The notes: a model not told the origin generated them from the letters alone. 14,840 bases of DNA from Treponema sp. (GCA_009785545.1 WQWD01000025.1:1-14840), one strand, 5' to 3'. Counted from the first letter of the stretch, positions 6,295 to 14,653 are shown. Numbers and translations: made by a program.

Positions 6295-7128
6295 ATGCTT
6301 GATTTTTTAAAGTCTATTTTATCAGAAAGAGAAGACAAGATATTGCTGTTTTCAGGGATAGTATCCTGTTTTTTTTCGTTTATTGAACAATTTACACCTA
6401 ATTTCTCACTTCAAAACTATCCAAACTATTGGATGTTTCTTTTTGGTATTTTTTTATTAATTATTTATCTTTTAATAAAGCTAAGAAGTATAAAATTAAT
6501 TAAAATTGAAAAGTTAGGAAAAGGGTTCAAGGTGAATATCGGGAAAGAACACAGTATTCAATTTGTTAATGGTAATTTAGCGAATGTCTCTTGTAACAAA
6601 CATGAGGTTGTTGTGCTTCCTGTCAATGATACATTCGACAGCCCTTGCCTTGATGATGCCCGAAGTGCAACAGGTGCATTTATAAAACAACATTTTCCAA
6701 CGGGATACAAACAAATATTTAATAAACTTCAGGATGAAAGGAAATCAGTTGTAAATGCAATGACTATACCACTAAGTGATCCGTTGGGACAACAATGTAA
6801 TTTGTTTTTCACAGCAGCAACAGAACTTGTAAATGGAAAAATATCATCTAATCCTGAACGGATTGAAAGAGCATTAAAATCAATATTTGATATAGCGGCG
6901 GAAAAAAGATTCTCCAATATATATATGCCCGTAATTGGTACAGGGCATGGAGGGATGGACGTTAGCACTGCTATACTATTAATAGTTGCAGCATTCGTAC
7001 ATTATTGCTCAAAAGGTGATTGCCATATTGTAAAAAACTTAACCATTGTTGTTTTCAACGCTGACAACCGACGTATGAAGATGATTAGGAAGATTGCCGA
7101 AGCAGTTAAACAAATAGATTTAAAATAA
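6295..7128 (+). CDS. Two-TM protein with ThsA-type macro domain (Thoeris-like membrane effector)
   Basis: The 277-residue protein has two hydrophobic helices (about 16-31 and 46-63), a short basic linker, and a macro domain from about 85 to the end. Macro hallmarks are the strand VVVLPVND (106-112), a conserved FDS segment, and the phosphate loop GTGHGGM (215-221). This two-TM plus macro plan matches the ThsA macro domain family. In type II Thoeris that protein binds the signal made by the TIR protein ThsB (reported as histidine-ADP-ribose) and damages the membrane. No TIR gene is nearby. Instead an ADP-ribosyltransferase and a second macro protein follow in the same operon, so the ligand may be an ADP-ribose derivative from another source. 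GGGGAA about 9 nt upstream supports the ATG. Fold assignment is fairly firm, while effector function is inference. Confidence 0.75.
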   Translation: MLDFLKSILSEREDKILLFSGIVSCFFSFIEQFTPNFSLQNYPNYWMFLFGIFLLIIYLLIKLRSIKLIKIEKLGKGFKVNIGKEHSIQFVNGNLANVSCNKHEVVVLPVNDTFDSPCLDDARSATGAFIKQHFPTGYKQIFNKLQDERKSVVNAMTIPLSDPLGQQCNLFFTAATELVNGKISSNPERIERALKSIFDIAAEKRFSNIYMPVIGTGHGGMDVSTAILLIVAAFVHYCSKGDCHIVKNLTIVVFNADNRRMKMIRKIAEAVKQIDLK

Positions 7129-7142
7129 CAAGGAGAAGAGAA

Positions 7143-7562
7143 ATGATACTTTATCATTACACTACTAAGAGTTCGTTTGAGAACATGACAAAAAATAAGA
7201 AATGGTATCCTTCCAATGGATTTATTCAACAAGACTCTGCTTACGGGAACGGCTGGTACATGACGGATATTGACCCAGATAAATGTTATGGCTGGACAGT
7301 AGCTTATTGCTGGCAGCGCATTGATCAAGAAATATTTGGAAAGGTCGAATACTATCTCAAATTTGAAGTTCCTGATTACATGATAAAAAAAGGAAGAGAA
7401 CATGTTTATCTTATTCCTGATAACTTATGGACAGGTGAAATTAATAGTTATGGAACGGTCAAATATCTTGGAGGAGATAAAACAAAAAAATGTAGCACGT
7501 CTGTTTCCTGCTGGATATGTAAAACAATTCAAAGTATTAAAAATAGTTTTGGATGGAGGTAA
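7143..7562 (+). CDS. HYD1-type ADP-ribosyltransferase, candidate toxin
   Basis: This encodes 139 residues. It starts LYHYTTKSSFENM, has a YGNGWYMTDIDPD block at 34-46, and ends with a YLIP segment (89-92). These match the Tox-ART-HYD1 group, named for its conserved H, Y and D residues (here H5, Y34 or Y39, and D42 or D44). Family members use NAD+ to attach ADP-ribose to a target and often occur as the C-terminal toxin of polymorphic systems. Here it is a free-standing small gene with no secretion or signal sequence, so it acts inside the cell. It begins 14 nt after the TM-macro gene with AAGGAGA as ribosome site. It ends 3 nt before the macro hydrolase, which is positioned as its natural antidote. 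The target (protein, nucleic acid or small molecule) cannot be told from sequence. Confidence 0.75.
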   Translation: MILYHYTTKSSFENMTKNKKWYPSNGFIQQDSAYGNGWYMTDIDPDKCYGWTVAYCWQRIDQEIFGKVEYYLKFEVPDYMIKKGREHVYLIPDNLWTGEINSYGTVKYLGGDKTKKCSTSVSCWICKTIQSIKNSFGWR

Positions 7563-7565
7563 AAA

Positions 7566-8069
7566 GTGAAAGTACAAGTTTTTCATGGAGACATTACCAC
7601 ACTAAAAGTAGATACCATTGTTAATGCTGCAAATCAAAGTCTGCTTGGTGGCGGCGGAGTGGATGGAGCGATCCATCGTGCAGCTGGTCCTGATTTACTA
7701 AAAGAATGTGAGAGTTTAGGAGGATGTGCGATTGGTGATGCAAAAATTACCAAAGGATATCGTCTACCTGCTAAGTTTGTTATCCACACAGTAGGACCGG
7801 TTTGGTATGGTGGCAGTAAAAATGAAAGTGAGCTATTAGCATCCTGCTATCAACGGTGTCTACAACTCGCTGTGGAACATAATTGCGAGTCTATAGCATT
7901 TCCATGTATTAGCACAGGAGTTTTTGGGTATCCAAATGATTTCGCGGCAGAAGTTGCAATTTCTACAATAAAAAAGTTCTTTTCTACAAATATTACAATC
8001 ATTAAAATAATTTTTTGTTGTTTTCTTGAACATGATGTACAAATCTATGAAAGTTTATTAGCGGAATAA
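7566..8069 (+). CDS. Macro-domain ADP-ribose hydrolase (YmdB/DarG-like)
   Basis: This 167-residue protein is a complete single macro domain. It shows GDIT at 8-11, NAAN at 20-23, the glycine loop GGGGVDGAI at 28-36, and STGVFGYP at 116-123, all parts of the ADP-ribose pocket. Such enzymes remove O-acetyl or ADP-ribosyl groups; in DarTG the macro protein reverses DNA ADP-ribosylation. It starts at GTG 7566. The Shine-Dalgarno GGAGG (7555-7559) lies within the last codons of the ART gene, so translation is probably coupled. Coupling to a transferase strongly suggests an antitoxin role, though degrading an ADP-ribose signal for the TM-macro protein is an alternative. The domain call is secure. 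Confidence 0.9.
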   Translation: MKVQVFHGDITTLKVDTIVNAANQSLLGGGGVDGAIHRAAGPDLLKECESLGGCAIGDAKITKGYRLPAKFVIHTVGPVWYGGSKNESELLASCYQRCLQLAVEHNCESIAFPCISTGVFGYPNDFAAEVAISTIKKFFSTNITIIKIIFCCFLEHDVQIYESLLAE

Positions 8070-8167
8070 CAATAAAGTTGTTTAAACAATTCGAAAGTCT
8101 ACTAGGCTTGCAAAGACTCGCAGATGCAAGATGAACAGTACAAAATTCTAGCAGTTCTTTAAAAATT
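8070..8167. other. Operon 3' untranslated region with small palindromes
   Basis: No gene is visible. It contains the perfect 12-bp palindrome TTGTTTAAACAA (8078-8089) and a possible stem CTTGCA / TGCAAG (8107-8112 and 8125-8130). Either could be a processing or binding element; nothing ties them to a function. Confidence 0.3.
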
Positions 8168-8208
8168 AATCACTATCCGGAGTTTTTCATTTCGGACAGT
8201 GATTTTTT
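8168..8208 (+). terminator. Rho-independent terminator of the macro/ART operon, probably bidirectional
   Basis: AATCACTATCCG (8168-8179) pairs with CGGACAGTGATT (8193-8204) with a single mismatch, and T residues run to 8208. On the minus strand the same stem is followed by TTAATTTTT, so it may also end transcripts of the convergent M48 protease gene, whose stop codon lies about 100 bp away. Confidence 0.85.
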
Positions 8209-8307
8209 ATCAAACCGTAATAGTCATAAGCTCATCGACTGGTATTATTCCCTTTGATACAGTAAGTTTCTAACTTTTCGGACATCGCCAATCTCTGTGT
8301 AATTTGT

Positions 8308-9204
8308 TTACCTTGCCGTTGCCGCAAATCGTGCTTGTCTGTGAGTGCTGTTGTCAGCAACTCTGAAACTGCCGACAGTTCTTTCTGCGTTTGTTATTCG
8401 TTGTGCCGGGGTTGGATGGGTTGCGCCAAAACCTGTGGTTGTTGCAGGTAAAGACCTAAGCATTTCGATCAAAGCTGCCGGGTTGTAACCTGCGGCGGCC
8501 ATTAGTGCCATTGCTGTATTGTCCGCTTCAAATTCTTGGGCTTGAGAAAAACCGCTATGCACCATAGTGTGAACAATTTCCCCGACTGATTCATTAAAAA
8601 TATCAGTTAGTTGATTTACGTCTAATTCCGTCACTGCTCCTACTGCCGCAACGCTTGTTGCCATTATTGCCTGAGTAATTCGATTGTTCCGTATTGCCCT
8701 GATTCCATGCTGTAATTGAATGTGAGCAACTTCGTGCGCAATTACGGCGGCAAGAGCGTCTTCCGATCTTGCTGCGTTGATAAGGCCTCGGGTTATCAGG
8801 ATATGTCCGCCGGGAGTTGCAAACGCATTGATTTCGTTGCTGTCAATGATTGCCACACGATAGCCGTTAAAAATGTCGGGGCGAGGCGAATTGATCGTAA
8901 TCGCCATTGCAATATGATTCAGGTAGGCGGTTAAAGCAGGATTTCCGTTATATAACCGATGGGTGGTAAGAATATTCGCCGCTACTGCTCTGCCGATAAA
9001 ATATTCCTGTTCGGGAGTAATTTCTTCTGCCGCAGTGCCGATAGCTCTTGCAGAAACACTGATCGCATCAGCAACATTTGGATCGATTACTCCTGTTGCT
9101 CCGGCAATTTGTGCTCCCACATCAGCAGCTCTCATAACGTGTTGACAGGAAAAAATTGTTACAGCAAGAATTAAAACAATTATTACGCCGAGTTTTGTTT
9201 TCAT
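8308..9204 (-). CDS. M48-family zinc metalloprotease, lipoprotein
   Basis: The 298-residue protein begins with a hydrophobic signal sequence ending in a lipobox-like TIFSC, so C20 is probably lipidated. The protease signature HEVAH at 157-161 supplies two zinc ligands and the catalytic glutamate. E224 in the ExxxD motif (EFEAD, 224-228) is the third ligand. This domain order matches periplasmic M48 proteases of the LoiP/BepA type, which maintain outer-membrane proteins; that role is inferred. The start codon overlaps the stop of the upstream SH3 gene by one base (TGATG), so the two are translated together. Both genes use mixed-GC codons, unlike the A+T-rich island to the left, and belong to the chromosomal background. 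Confidence 0.9.
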   Translation of the reverse strand: MKTKLGVIIVLILAVTIFSCQHVMRAADVGAQIAGATGVIDPNVADAISVSARAIGTAAEEITPEQEYFIGRAVAANILTTHRLYNGNPALTAYLNHIAMAITINSPRPDIFNGYRVAIIDSNEINAFATPGGHILITRGLINAARSEDALAAVIAHEVAHIQLQHGIRAIRNNRITQAIMATSVAAVGAVTELDVNQLTDIFNESVGEIVHTMVHSGFSQAQEFEADNTAMALMAAAGYNPAALIEMLRSLPATTTGFGATHPTPAQRITNAERTVGSFRVADNSTHRQARFAATAR

Positions 9205-9677
9205 CAGTTATCTCCTAATGATAAACGACCCTCTAACAGGAAGCGTCTTAGTTCTTCCATATTGATGGTTATTGCTTCGATTCTGTCTACATCGTCGAAA
9301 TTCAGGTCGTGTTGTGCTCTGAAAGTATCTTCGACTTCTTGAGTAAAACCCTTTCCTGCCATCGCTACTTCCCTTGCTGTTGCCGTACCCGGAGTTGTTC
9401 CCAGAACCTGTCTGGCAGACAAATTGGCCGAAGGAGCCCAGCCGGTTAATGCAGGGGTTCTGACGCTTCTGACTTCGACAAACCTGCCGCTTACCCGCAG
9501 AACTGTTACCTGCTCTCCGTAATCCAATCTGCCTCGACTGCTGGTAAAAAAACCTGTGCCGGATCGTAAGTCAAGTTGACGAACAGCCACAAACAAAGTG
9601 CCGCCTGCCCGAACTTGCGAGACTGCCAGCCCGGTAATAAAAATCAATAAACAAAAAACAACAAAAAACTTTTTCAT
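9204..9677 (-). CDS. Exported SH3-like domain protein
   Basis: This encodes 157 residues with a classical signal peptide (basic MKK, then a hydrophobic stretch to about 19, probable cleavage after VRA at 24). Residues about 27-90 form a bacterial SH3 fold, with the LDLRSGTG strand, a YGEQVTVL turn and GWAPSANL at the end. Such domains bind peptidoglycan or protein ligands. The C-terminal 60 residues are not recognised. GAGGT about 7 nt before the ATG supports the start. It is coupled to the M48 protease gene by a one-base overlap and lies 49 bp downstream of the cyclase gene on the same strand, so the three may form one envelope-related unit. The product could anchor or regulate the protease at the cell wall, but that is speculation. 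Confidence 0.8.
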   Translation of the reverse strand: MKKFFVVFCLLIFITGLAVSQVRAGGTLFVAVRQLDLRSGTGFFTSSRGRLDYGEQVTVLRVSGRFVEVRSVRTPALTGWAPSANLSARQVLGTTPGTATAREVAMAGKGFTQEVEDTFRAQHDLNFDDVDRIEAITINMEELRRFLLEGRLSLGDN

Positions 9678-9726
9678 TTTATACCTCTATAATATATAAT
9701 ATTCTTATAACAAATAAATTGCAACC

Positions 9727-12240
9727 TCATTTCTTTGTCAAGTTATCTACCCCGTCATCCCAAGTTTTTTCGTCAGGCGGAGATGAAAGATATTTGGCGC
9801 ACCTGTCAAGGTATTTTTTTGCTGCCAAGTCCGTATTCCCAAAAATGGGGAGGTTTCTATTGCAAATTGTTTGGAAAATGTTCTTGGCGGCAAGAAAATC
9901 ACGTTTTTCGTAGAAGCCAAAAGCCTGCTCCCAGCTTTTTACCATATCGAGCAGTTCAGGCGAAGCTTCATTGGTGATGTCCAGCAGCTCATAAAGCCGC
10001 AACGGTGTGTTGATCCCCACGACTCGCACACGGCTTAAAGATCGCAGAACAAATTCGTTACCAAGATGAGTGCGTGTGTATTCGCTGATTAGGATTCCGC
10101 CTGTGTCGTATTGATCGTTTACTCCTTCCAGCCTGGCTGCAAGGTTGACCGCATTTCCCATAATTGTGTAGTTCATCTTGTTGGGAGTACCCATATTTCC
10201 TACGACCATATCCCCTGAATTTATACCAAGCCTTGTATAAACAGGACAAGGATCGTCAAGGCTTTTGATTTTTCCCTTTGCGAAAAGCGCTTCCATTACT
10301 TTAGGATTTAAAAGTTCTCTTTCCAGCATTTCACGATTTAATTCCATTTCTGCTTTTTTCATCATCAAAGCAGAGCGGCAGGCTAATGAAGCATGATTTT
10401 TCATATAAATTGGCGCACCGAAAAATCCTACAATAGCGTCTCCTACATATTTGTCAATCGTTCCTTGATTTTCAAGTATTATATCACTCATTTTTGTAAG
10501 ATAAAAATTCAATAAATCAACCAGTTTTGTCGGATCACCTAACGCTTCGGAAAATGTCGAAAAAGCACGGATGTCTGTAAAAACTGCCGACATTTCCTTT
10601 TTTTCACCGCCCAGTTTAAGCTGAGAAGGATCTTGAATGATCTGCTCAATAACTTTGGGAGAAAGGTACTGCGAAAAAGCAGACTTTATAAAACGTTTTT
10701 GACTGCCTTCCGTTGCGTAATTGTAAACCAAAACTGTGATAAAAGCGACAAAAGCTCCGACAAGGAACGTTACCATCGGTATCCAAAGCCCGCCAAATTG
10801 GTACATCGTAAAAGAGCCGATAACTATTGCCAATATAATTACAACAATTCCGCTGACAGACAGCGTTATGCGATTGGCAAACATTGTCAGGCCTACTGTT
10901 AAAAGTATAATTGCTAAAAGAATTAAAAGATTTGCTGACTCGGTATTTTCTCTGATAAAACTTTGTTGAAGCAGATTGTCAAGCATTGTTATATGAAACC
11001 CAACTCCGGGATACAAGGAAGTCAATGGTGAGCTAAAAATATCATAAAGTCCGGGAGCATTAAAGCCAAAGAAAACATGAGCACCTGTAAAATTGATTGG
11101 CGTATAATTGATCCATTGTGTTCCCATTTCCGTTACATGAAAACCAAAATCCAGTACTTCGCCTCTAACATGAGCTTCTGCGCTTAAAAGAATATCTTTT
11201 GCACGGTAAGGAATGTATCGATCTAAATCTGCTTTAAAACGCAAAAGGGTAAAACCATTTCTGTCAACAGGGATTACAAAATCGCCCCATTCAATTGAGC
11301 GGTTTCTTTGATTATAATAAATATAACCGTCATATCCGGCGGCCAAAAGTGACGCAACGGACAAGCCGGGAATTGCTTTGCCGTCAAAAATTGTAAAGAG
11401 CTGTACTCTTCGGATAACACCGTCAGGATCAGGCACACCTGTAACGCTTCCCAAAGCTCCTGCGGAATTTTTTAATCCATGAATTGGAAATTGCCCCCTC
11501 ATTTCTTCGCTGATCATAAAACGGTCGATTATTGGATCGAAGTTATCAGGGTGAAACAATGGTACTTCCAAATCTTCCGGCCAGTAAAAAACATTTCCAG
11601 TTTGACTGCTGAACATAACAGCCTGCACAACACGCCCAAAATCCCTTGAAGCGTCTACAAAAATTGCATCATCTTCCCATGCGCTCAAGCTGAGCAAGTC
11701 GTCTCTTACCGCTCTGAATCCCATTCTTGGGCGAGGCTGCCCGTATTCGGTTTCTGCTTGAGGCTGTCCGTAAAGGGCTTCTGGTCTGGGTCTTCTTTCG
11801 CCGCCAGTGCCGTATGCAGTGCCGCCGGTGTCAACCATCATTTCTTCGAGAAAGCCGATAACACTGTCGATTATCTCGTCTTGTCTTGCACTGCGATATA
11901 TCGATGGTTCGGAAAACAAAACGTCGAATGCAATTGATTTTGCGCCTGACAAATTCATAAAATCGACAATTTCAGCGTAAGCCTCACGCGGCCACGGCCA
12001 GCCCCAGCCTCGTTCTTTTTGCGCCCAATCAATGCTGTCTTGATCCAAGAGAATGACAACAATGTCATCCGAAGGGCGGTTAAACCCGGTATTAGCCCAA
12101 AATCTTACCCGCCAATCGTAAGATTTACCTTCTATGAAGCGAAATCCCTCCAGCAAATGCACGCCGGAAACGGCAAAAAACGCCAAAACAATTATAATTA
12201 GCGCCGCTAATTTTTTCCCGATTTTTTTCTTCTGTGCCAT
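9727..12240 (-). CDS. CHASE2-domain class III adenylate cyclase, membrane sensor
   Basis: The product has 837 residues. One N-terminal TM helix (about 11-28) is followed by an extracytoplasmic CHASE2 sensor (about 35-425) and a bundle of three TM helices (about 432-505). A class III cyclase domain follows at about 545-750. The catalytic domain shows the metal aspartates in FTDIRAFS and in DKYVGDAIVGFFGAP. The lysine in DKYVGD and the threonine in NYTIMGNAVNLAARLEG point to ATP rather than GTP as substrate, so cAMP is the probable product. A C-terminal extension of about 80 residues follows. A low-complexity stretch rich in glycine and tandem GQP/YGQ-like repeats lies near residues 140-180 within CHASE2. 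AGGAGGT lies just before the ATG. It is divergent from the S41 protease gene. The signal sensed by CHASE2 is unknown. Confidence 0.92.
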   Translation of the reverse strand: MAQKKKIGKKLAALIIIVLAFFAVSGVHLLEGFRFIEGKSYDWRVRFWANTGFNRPSDDIVVILLDQDSIDWAQKERGWGWPWPREAYAEIVDFMNLSGAKSIAFDVLFSEPSIYRSARQDEIIDSVIGFLEEMMVDTGGTAYGTGGERRPRPEALYGQPQAETEYGQPRPRMGFRAVRDDLLSLSAWEDDAIFVDASRDFGRVVQAVMFSSQTGNVFYWPEDLEVPLFHPDNFDPIIDRFMISEEMRGQFPIHGLKNSAGALGSVTGVPDPDGVIRRVQLFTIFDGKAIPGLSVASLLAAGYDGYIYYNQRNRSIEWGDFVIPVDRNGFTLLRFKADLDRYIPYRAKDILLSAEAHVRGEVLDFGFHVTEMGTQWINYTPINFTGAHVFFGFNAPGLYDIFSSPLTSLYPGVGFHITMLDNLLQQSFIRENTESANLLILLAIILLTVGLTMFANRITLSVSGIVVIILAIVIGSFTMYQFGGLWIPMVTFLVGAFVAFITVLVYNYATEGSQKRFIKSAFSQYLSPKVIEQIIQDPSQLKLGGEKKEMSAVFTDIRAFSTFSEALGDPTKLVDLLNFYLTKMSDIILENQGTIDKYVGDAIVGFFGAPIYMKNHASLACRSALMMKKAEMELNREMLERELLNPKVMEALFAKGKIKSLDDPCPVYTRLGINSGDMVVGNMGTPNKMNYTIMGNAVNLAARLEGVNDQYDTGGILISEYTRTHLGNEFVLRSLSRVRVVGINTPLRLYELLDITNEASPELLDMVKSWEQAFGFYEKRDFLAAKNIFQTICNRNLPIFGNTDLAAKKYLDRCAKYLSSPPDEKTWDDGVDNLTKK

Positions 12241-12290
12241 GTTACCTCCTGTTACTACCTTTTTTTTTAGAAATATATCATACTGAAAGA

Positions 12291-12319
12291 TGTTCCAAGG
12301 TTATGTAGATTTTGGAACA
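12291..12319. promoter_or_regulatory. Inverted repeat TGTTCCAA-N13-TTGGAACA in the divergent promoter region
   Basis: Perfect 8-bp arms (12291-12298 and 12312-12319) lie between the divergent cyclase and S41 protease genes. The right arm ends 9 bp before the AGGAG ribosome site of the protease gene. It could be an operator shared by both genes or a hairpin in the protease leader RNA. No T-run follows, so a terminator is unlikely. Confidence 0.4.
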
Positions 12320-12339
12320 ACTCATTATAGGAGTATATC

Positions 12340-13815
12340 ATGGATATAAAGCAAAAGAAACAATCTTTTACATGGGTTTGGGTCGCAGCAACAATCGTTT
12401 TCTGCGTATTTTTTACCACAGTATTAATTCCGGGAGCTGCTGCACAGGGAAATATGCAGCCACAGGCACGGGATCATATCAATACAATTCAAGCGGCGTT
12501 CGATTTCATTCTTCGCAACTATATAGATGAAGTTGATCCAAACGTACTTTTTGAAGGTGCAATGCACGGGCTGTTTAACGCTTTGGAGGATCAATATTCG
12601 TCATTTTTATCTGAAGCTGATATGGCGAGTATGGGAGATACAACCATTGGGACTTTTGGCGGCGTTGGACTGAGCATTACTCAACCAACCGGACAAAGAG
12701 CCGATGGAAGACCCCGTTATGTCGAAGTTATTGCTCCCATCGAAGGGACACCGGGTTGGCGTGCCGGAATCAGCGCAGGTGATTTTATCAAATCAATTGA
12801 TGGTGTCGAAACCGATACGCTCACGATGGACGAAGTTCTTGGCAAATTGAGAGGATCGCCGGGAGCGGATGTAAATCTGATAATCAAACGCGGCGAACAC
12901 ATGGAGTTTCCGCTGACAATTACAAGAGCAGTTATCGAAGTTCCAACAGTCAGATACGCCATGATTGGAGATACAGGCTTTTTAAGAGTTATTACTTTTA
13001 CTCCGCTTACGGTGGCGAGAACAAGGGATGCCATCAATTATTTTAAGGAAAATGATTTCCAGAATTTAGTTCTTGATTTACGGAATAATTCCGGCGGACG
13101 TTTGGACGCTGCCATAGGTGTTGCTAATCTTTTTCTTGACGGTGGTGTAATTGTGCGAACCAGATCCAGAATTCCATCCGAAAACCGTGATCACAACGCA
13201 ACACGATCAACTTTTGTTCCTCCTGATATTCCTATTGTTGTGTTGATAGACAGAGGTTCTGCCTCAGGCGCAGAAATTGTTGCGGGCGCTCTCAAAGATC
13301 GAAACCGTGCATATTTGGTTGGAGAAAACACATTCGGCAAAGGCTCAGTTCAACAAGTTCAAGTGATGAATAACGTGGGCTTCAGGCTTACAACAGCACG
13401 ATATTTTACACCCAGCTACGCAAACATTGACATAGTAGGTATTCCTCCAGATCGTGAAGTTCCTCTCCCCAGAATCACCGAAGAAGATGCGGCTAACTTA
13501 AACAATCTGATTAATGCAAACCTTATTCCGATCTTTGCCGCAGAAAATCCGCAGGCTGCTCCCGCTCAAATTGAGGCTTTTGCGCAAACTCTTGCCGCCG
13601 ATTTCAACCTTGATTTGTCTTTATTGACAAGGATTATCAGAAATGAGTTGAATCGATCTGTTGCGCCTCCTGTTTATGATTTGGAAAACGATATTCAATT
13701 ACAAGAAGCAATTAATATTTTACGTGGTGGCACGTTTCAGTATTTGCTGCAAAACGCAAGATCATTAATAGAATTGCAGGAAGAAGCCGAAGAAAGGGCT
13801 GCTCAGGCAGGGTAA
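12340..13815 (+). CDS. S41-family C-terminal processing protease (CtpA-like)
   Basis: The 491-residue protein starts with a membrane/signal segment (about 11-30, then an AAA cleavage-like site). A helical region precedes the PDZ domain (about 95-185, with GGVGL and AGDFIKSIDG). The S41 catalytic core follows, with the nucleophile in DRGSASGAEI (S309 by alignment with plant D1 protease) and the general-base lysine in TFGKGSVQ (K334). These enzymes cut periplasmic proteins near their C-termini and affect envelope or peptidoglycan enzymes. The last 110 residues are a helical extension rich in alanine and glutamate. AGGAG at 12329-12333 fixes the ATG at 12340. RsmE follows after 31 bp. Confidence 0.93.
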   Translation: MDIKQKKQSFTWVWVAATIVFCVFFTTVLIPGAAAQGNMQPQARDHINTIQAAFDFILRNYIDEVDPNVLFEGAMHGLFNALEDQYSSFLSEADMASMGDTTIGTFGGVGLSITQPTGQRADGRPRYVEVIAPIEGTPGWRAGISAGDFIKSIDGVETDTLTMDEVLGKLRGSPGADVNLIIKRGEHMEFPLTITRAVIEVPTVRYAMIGDTGFLRVITFTPLTVARTRDAINYFKENDFQNLVLDLRNNSGGRLDAAIGVANLFLDGGVIVRTRSRIPSENRDHNATRSTFVPPDIPIVVLIDRGSASGAEIVAGALKDRNRAYLVGENTFGKGSVQQVQVMNNVGFRLTTARYFTPSYANIDIVGIPPDREVPLPRITEEDAANLNNLINANLIPIFAAENPQAAPAQIEAFAQTLAADFNLDLSLLTRIIRNELNRSVAPPVYDLENDIQLQEAINILRGGTFQYLLQNARSLIELQEEAEERAAQAG

Positions 13816-13846
13816 TCGGGAAACCTCAGAAAAACTTGCGTGTTTT

Positions 13847-14653
13847 ATGAAGCAATTTATCATCGATAAAGAGCCGGATAACGATGGGATTATCCGGCTT
13901 GACGGCAAAGATTACCGCTACCTTGTCCGTGTCCGCCGTTTAACAGCCGGCAAATCTTTTCCGGCGTTATTGCCAAGCGGGGAAGAAACATTAATAAAAA
14001 TATTGTCAATCGATAAAAATATTTTGATCGGCAAATGCGCAATGCACAACCCCGTGTCTCAGTGTGAGGAATCATCTCAAACATTGCCATCAATCATTTT
14101 GGTTCAAGCCCTTCCAAAAGGCGATAAAATGGACTTGATTGTACGGCAGGCTGTCGAAAGCGGAATATCAGAAATCATACCAATTGTGTCGGAGTTTTCG
14201 GTTGGAAAAGCCCATGTAGGAGAAAAAAAGTTTTCAAGATGGGAGCGTATCATCAAAGAAGCAAGGCAGCAAAGCGGCTCAAAAATTGCTACGACAATTC
14301 GGCGACCGCTTCTGATAAATGAGTTTTTTGAATACTGGACAAAAATTCAAAATGAGGGCGAAGGCTCTTTTAAGGAGAATATTTTTGGAGTTATTTTTCA
14401 TCATCAGGGGGTTGAAAAAAATAGCCTTCACGAGTATCTTTATGATAATCCAAAAATAGTAACAGCAGCTATCGGGCCTGAAGGGGGATTTTCCGATACG
14501 GAGGTTTCTCTTTTTCTTGAGAAAGGTTTTAAAACATTTACTATTGGAGATACCATTTTACGAACAGAAACAGCCGCCCTTTACTGCACAGCGGCAGTTA
14601 AAATAATTTTGCTGGAGAGAGATACGTGGGAGTTGAACAAAATACAACAATGA
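13847..14653 (+). CDS. rsmE: 16S rRNA (uracil-1498-N3)-methyltransferase
   Basis: This 268-residue enzyme methylates N3 of U1498 in the decoding centre of 16S rRNA using SAM. An N-terminal PUA-like part (about 1-75) precedes a SPOUT domain. Diagnostic segments are ALPKGDKMD (88-96), the QAVESGISEIIPI region, the SAM-binding IGPEGGF (209-215), and the knotted LRTETAALYC (239-248). The length is slightly above the usual 240-250 residues because of an insertion near 165-195. No clear Shine-Dalgarno precedes the ATG, which suggests translation by read-through or coupling from the upstream S41 gene. The downstream glycosyltransferase gene overlaps its end. Confidence 0.95.
   Translation: MKQFIIDKEPDNDGIIRLDGKDYRYLVRVRRLTAGKSFPALLPSGEETLIKILSIDKNILIGKCAMHNPVSQCEESSQTLPSIILVQALPKGDKMDLIVRQAVESGISEIIPIVSEFSVGKAHVGEKKFSRWERIIKEARQQSGSKIATTIRRPLLINEFFEYWTKIQNEGEGSFKENIFGVIFHHQGVEKNSLHEYLYDNPKIVTAAIGPEGGFSDTEVSLFLEKGFKTFTIGDTILRTETAALYCTAAVKIILLERDTWELNKIQQ

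Noticed and set aside
6295..8069. Complete Thoeris system
   Set aside because: No TIR-domain ThsB gene is present on either strand of the window. Only the ThsA-like macro effector is seen.
8716..9174. Open frames of 60-72 residues on the plus strand
   Set aside because: They are antisense to the M48 protease gene, have no ribosome sites and resemble no known protein.
12312..12530. 72-residue frame just before and over the start of the S41 gene
   Set aside because: It is out of frame with the S41 gene, whose start has a clear AGGAG and a signal sequence.
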